This document shows positions 59,374 through 64,000 of a stretch of 64,000 nt of DNA, in pieces. The notes beneath the pieces are model-generated. The model was not told the DNA's origin and did not search any database. It saw only the letters and a list, made by a program, of their open reading frames with translations. The translations under genes and the position numbers were made by a program. The first letter of the stretch is position 1. The number at the start of each line of letters is the position of its first letter. The DNA is from Rosa chinensis (Eukaryota; Streptophyta; Magnoliopsida; Rosales; Rosaceae). The stretch spans positions 57,492,397 through 57,556,396 of the forward strand of contig NC_037088.1 of the NCBI RefSeq assembly GCF_002994745.2, in the 5' to 3' direction.

Positions 59374-61905
59374 CTACCGTTTCCGCAGAGGGCGCTGAAA
59401 AGGCAGAAAATATAGTCAAAAAGTGTATAAACCGTCTTTTTGTCTGTGCTTCTGTTTGTGTACTTCAGTAGACTGGCAATTGTTTTGTCAGATATGCATA
59501 TTCAAAAGCATGTATAATCAAAAGGGTACTTAGCATTCTGAAAAATATAGCATCGTCACAGTTGCTAATGAAACAAGTGATCACTACTACAGTTTCACCT
59601 CCTTGATTCTATTAAGCAAAGAAACAAATGAGTCTGGATCAAACAAGGACATACTTCCTGTCTGTGCATGTGTTTGTGAATTTATATACAGGATCTAGTG
59701 AGTATTTTAATAAATAACCAACCCTGGAATATGGTGTGAAGAACAAATTAATCAAATGGATACTGAGCTTTGTGAAAATATAGCACAGAGATATACTAGT
59801 TAATACGATAAATGGTCACTTCATCTCCCTCAATTCTACTGATGAAAGAAAACAAAAGAATATGGATCACATAAGCACTTACTCTTTGGACGTTATCAGT
59901 TGCTTGTGGCCGTCTGGGAGGCATTCTCTCTGGATTTGGAACCAGCTCTGGACTGCCATGCTTATAAAATGCCTGTAAGGCTCTCCCAACAAATGGACGA
60001 ACTAAATTCACTTCCATTGCAGACAGATTTTTAACCTGCCAATGCAAATGAAATCAACTTTGGAACACAAATAAAAGAGGACAAGAAATGACACATCATT
60101 ATAGATGTACTCAATGCTCTTTCTTATAAAGATGGAGAGTCACTCAATGCCTTTTGAACAACATTATACATGTCATTCAAATGTGTGATGAAAGATACAC
60201 TTTGTTGAGAAAATAACAACTCTCTCACATTTAAATATCAATTCATCCAAACAAACAATGTGAAATTCAACTGTTAAATCCCAACATGCCTAAAAGTTGA
60301 GCCCAAAGGGATTGTTAAATTCAACTTTGAAATTTCTCAGTACTTTCAATTAGCTCATCCAAATGAATGTTTCAATTAGCTCATCCAAATGCATGATAAG
60401 GAAAAGCATACCTTCACTGCGGAAGAGCGAGCATCCTCAAATGATTCTAAGCTAGTCTCGACCTTATGAAACCTTACATCCCTAATGTCTTCAATAAGAG
60501 ACCTCACCTATTAGAAAGAGCTTTAGTGAGGTTTGGTGAAAAGACCAATGAACAATTAAATAAAGGTTAGATGAGTCTTCAACTCACCGTATATACATCA
60601 GGAATGTCACCGCGTGCACTATATCAACAAAATTACAGCAGACATTAAAACACTTGTACAATAAAATATAGAGTTTGTAGAAAGTTTTTGTACTTACTGA
60701 TCAAAAAGAAGCCTTGAAATTTCGACATAATGGAAAGGTAGGACTTGAAAGGATTCCTGAGAGTCACGCTCCGCTTCCAAAGTTTGGCTCAAGTTTTCTA
60801 GTTCCAATACAGAAAGTAAGATTATTAACACATATCCGGCTTTCCCGTTTCTTCTCTACTTTTGACTTTGATCTTAGTACATCTTATTCTTGATTACTCG
60901 AAAGAATAGAATCCAGAATGATTGTTGTTAGATAAGTGAAAATGCAATAAGTAAATTGAAAGATAGGGAACATAGTTTTAAAAAAACAAAAAGAAAAAGG
61001 GTAACTGGTTTTGGCAATGATCCAACCCCGAGACCAGTCTGATACTACATCTTATTGATTTTGGATGTAAAATAACACATTATGTCCTGAAACTGTTATA
61101 GGTCAAATGAATTCTAAGTAGTGATGTAAATGCCGACACTAATCATCCCTAATTACCAACACTGCCACGATTGCAGATGATATGAATGAAACAACACCAC
61201 TCTGATACAATTCCAACAACCAAAGTTTGAGTGTCTTAGCCGAGGGACACAAAATTCTGCAGTAAAGCATTCTAACTTGATCATCGCCTGAAATCAGTCA
61301 TCTCTTTCCGAAATAATAAACCTACAAGCACTATAAATGTACTGCAGATAGTGAGACTCCCATAGACAATTGCAACAATCAATCCGCATTCAACAGCATA
61401 ACAATTATATCACAGGTTCAAACAATCTATTGAACTGAATTTCTCGTGAACTATTAGACCATAAATCAAACTACTGCTAAATAAGCGAGACTCACCGACT
61501 GACATCCAATCCGGGAGTCGAATTGTACATTTCCCCCTCTTCTTCAACGCAATTGCCAGCCACAGCGGCACTTGGGCAGGCATTTGAGGGAAGAATGGAC
61601 CATAATCTCCCTGTAAGCAGTGAAAAAAAGTTACCAACCTCCATAAATCAACTCAAACTATAGTCTAAGAACAGTAAAAAACTTAAGAACATACACAGAT
61701 TAGAGTGAGTTTATCCATTCTCATGTTGGGCACAATCTCCACCAACTCATCCTCAGCCATAAACTCAACCTGGGCATTTCAAATTTCGAATTGAATTCGC
61801 ATCAAGAATCGAAATAGAACACAAATTAAACACATAGTACGGGAGAGAGAGATGAACCTCTTCTGCGGAAAAGATAGAGAGGTTAGGGTCAGATTGGCCG
61901 GCCAT
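59374..61905 (-). CDS. PSF2: GINS complex subunit PSF2
   Basis: Eight exons: 61905-61858, 61769-61695, 61610-61496, 60797-60698, 60618-60588, 60507-60412, 60035-59883 and 59394-59374. All have GT..AG borders and closing phases, giving 212 residues. The start [20 protein letters not shown] leads into [40 protein letters not shown], and [16 protein letters not shown], followed by the helical B region ([30 protein letters not shown]) and a basic tail ending RPLRKR. These are PSF2 signatures and the length is typical of plant PSF2. PSF2 joins SLD5, PSF1 and PSF3 in GINS, part of the CMG replicative helicase in the nucleus. Exon 5 is only 31 nt and the last exon 21 nt. The function is inferred from strong family similarity. 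Confidence 0.95.
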
Positions 61906-62378
61906 CCCTTAATTTCTAAGGAGACGAAGATTTAAGACTAATTCGGAAGCAATTTGAGTACAAAGAGAGGCAAAAGGAGGTAGGAGATTAGGGGCTAGAA
62001 CTCGAACTCCAGAGCTGAAGTGGTTTTTATTTTTTCAATTTTCGGTCAATTGGTATTTATGAACCCTAACTTCTGATGGCGGGAAATGAGTTTTCGCCTT
62101 TTAACATTTTTTTCTTGGTTTGATTTAACGTCACATTGTTCACTATGGTAAAACGGTAAAATAATGAGTAATTATTTTTGCCACTCTCAATCTCTGATAT
62201 GTTGTCTTATCAAATGATTCAAATCTTGTGAGGAATATAACATAAGGCAATATTGTGAGTCTATAGAAAATAATAATCCATTTATTTTTCTTCTGTTTTA
62301 GTCCTAAATGCGTTTTTTTGGTTGGGCGCTACATGTGAAAAATGAAGTGTCTGAACAACTTTATATGTAATACAAGTT
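61906..62378. other. PSF2 upstream region
   Basis: 5' flank of the minus-strand PSF2 gene up to the LINE insertion. From about 62300 the sequence is the start of an inverted MBD-locus flank copy. No other gene is seen. Confidence 0.4.
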
Positions 62379-63559
62379 TTTTTTTTTTTGAATAAAGGGC
62401 TGGTGCGGCTGCCTTGATTAATGAAACTGTCGAATACAAGGAGGGGGACATTGAGCCTAAACCCCTGATTACTATAAGCATCTAGAAAATTTACCGAAAT
62501 AATATCAGAAATCTCTACAGGAGACTTGTATTCCAACAAGCACCAGCTAGCAAAGAGTGCAATAGCTATTCCATTTGCTTCAACATAGCAGTGACATAGC
62601 GGAAAGATAACTCAATATGTACCCCGTGTACAACATAGCATATATAATTACCTGCTTTATCACAGCTTTCCTCCTATGACGACACTTAGTCTCACCCTGC
62701 CACTAGGCGGTAGTGCTCATTTGAAGAAGCAAATAAGTCGTCGCTGACCTAGAGCAGACAAGGCACATAAAGTGCATACCCAGACACAAAACCCGATTAG
62801 GCCTACACAATATATGTAGGATTTTATTGGCCGCATAAAAAGCATCCATCCTAGACAGCAAAACACAATAAAAATAATACAACTTGGGCTAGACCCAAAC
62901 CCAAGCATGATCCCAAGAGACAAGGACACCACAGCCACGATTGAAGGCCCAGCCCAATTCTTTTCTGGCCCAAGCAGTGGGCCACCACCACCAAAGCTGA
63001 GACTCCACCGCCCGAGAGAAGCCGCGCCCGCCTGCATCATACCACCCTCACCTGCGTCCAGCCACCACCTGCAACAGTCTGCAACCAACTTCGGAGAAAC
63101 CACCGAAGCGGATCAAAACCTGCAACAGCTAGCCGCTGGCCACCGCTTCTCCAACCCAATTGTCCCAAGACGCTGGACTACCAGCCACCATGCCCCGATC
63201 AGATCTGGAAAGACTCCCAGCCCCGAAACAAAGCTGATCAACTCGCATCCACCAGCCTCGTGCAACCAGCCTGAGAAGAACCACTGCGGATCCAACATCC
63301 CCATCCCATCTGCCCCACCACTTCGTCCTGCCAGAACTGAGCCTCACCCACCCCGCCACCGTGAGTCCCCCTGCAACTTGATACCGACACCCCTGATCCA
63401 GAGCAAGAGAACCCCGATTGAGGGACCTTTGATTGCTTGACAATAGATCCCGTCCGACGACAGCGTCCATAGATGCGCCGTCGGACGGAGGTAGACAACC
63501 CTTCTGAAAACCCTAAGCTCGCCTCCGCTCAGAGAGAGAAAGAGACGCGAACTTTGAAT
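62379..63559 (-). mobile_element. Internally deleted LINE
   Basis: A poly-T run at 62377-62389 is the antisense poly-A tail. TTTATATGTAATACAAGTT (19 bp) is duplicated at 62360-62378 and 63560-63578. The minus strand starts with a GC-rich 5' region (63540-62900) and passes into a 3' region without endonuclease, RT or RNase H. Several overlapping open frames in the GC-rich part have no known domain. It is a non-autonomous LINE in layout like 13108-14170. Confidence 0.8.
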
Positions 63560-63790
63560 TTTATATGTAATACAAGTTACATGCACTTAAATGACTTTGA
63601 ATGAATCTAACATGGATAGCAACAAAATTCAAATTTGATTTTTGGTCGGTTATAGTCAGATAATTTTCTCTAAATATGGTGTGCTACTAACTTTTTTAAT
63701 TACCAAAATTTTGAACCTAGATTTTTTACCTTCTAGGTTATTGTTAGTTGTCACTACCTTTTTTATGCTCCTACACGCCTTATACATTTT
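63560..63790 (-). repeat. Inverted MBD-locus flank at the right end
   Basis: Together with about 62300-62378 this is the reverse complement of 26813-27060 and 50330-50560. Landmarks are ACATGCACTTAAATGACT, TCAAATTTGATTTTTG and TTGTCACTACCTT. The LINE at 62379-63559 interrupts it. Confidence 0.7.
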
Positions 63791-63794
63791 AATC

Positions 63795-64000
63795 AATGGT
63801 TTTTGTCAATTTACCCCATTTCTAGAGATTTTTTTCCCACTTACCCCATTAAGTTTTTTTAATTCCCACTTATCCAAAACACTCTAAGAAGGTCTTTCCT
63901 AATACCCCATTAAGATTTTTTTTTAATACCATTTTACCCTCACCTTTGTTACTTAGAGAGAGAGAGAGAGAGGGGGAGAATGGAAGAGATAGAAACCATA
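63795..64000. other. Possible transposon end at the window edge
   Basis: Repeated TACCCCATT words separated by T-runs (63815, 63843, 63902) break the MBD-flank homology. This pattern recalls MULE-type termini, but the element runs off the window and nothing can be confirmed. A (GA)n run lies at 63956-63972. Confidence 0.25.

Noticed and set aside
62717..63586. Several overlapping frames of 60-177 residues on both strands
   Set aside because: They arise from the GC-rich 5' region of a deleted LINE and contain no recognisable domain.

Overview
The window is eudicot plant nuclear DNA. Genes carry spliceosomal introns with GT..AG borders, intergenic DNA is AT-rich, and roughly half the window is transposable elements typical of seed plants: CACTA, Mutator-like, Copia and Gypsy LTR elements, a TRIM, L1-type LINEs and a MITE. 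The species cannot be named from the sequence alone.

Genes that look intact, left to right: (1) a secreted protein with three X8/CBM43 domains (3447-5044, minus); (2) a GH17 beta-1,3-glucanase with a C-terminal X8 domain (6629-8183, minus), a tandem relative of the first; (3) RDM1, an RNA-directed DNA methylation factor (11219-12256, plus); (4) a small two-exon protein resembling a methyl-CpG-binding domain (41540-42722, minus); (5) a DUF506/PDDEXK-like protein (52615-54530, minus); (6) PSF2, a GINS replication-complex subunit with eight exons (59374-61905, minus). Exon borders were read by hand and keep frame throughout.

From 13 to 51 kb the window is a transposon-rich block built around a locus that has been duplicated in tandem and inverted: the MBD-like gene and its flanks. 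One copy is intact (41.5-42.7 kb). Two broken first-exon copies face each other at 20.4-21.6 kb, a broken second exon lies at 50.9 kb, and flank fragments lie at 15.9 kb and 62.3-63.8 kb. The flank of one unit was hit by a 4.6-kb CACTA element and then by a nested stack: outer TIR element (9-bp TSD) containing a TRIM, containing a MuDR-type MULE, containing a young Gypsy-like element. The second unit was hit, inside the same 17-bp homologous site, by a LINE that later received a solo LTR and a second LINE.

Most insertions are supported by target-site duplications that can be read directly. The most notable observations are the twice-hit homologous site, the inverted MBD-like exon repeat that could produce hairpin RNA against the intact copy, the CACTA element carrying B3-domain and LRR-receptor-kinase exons, and the X8-only paralogue beside a GH17-X8 gene. 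I saw no tRNA, rRNA or CRISPR features.
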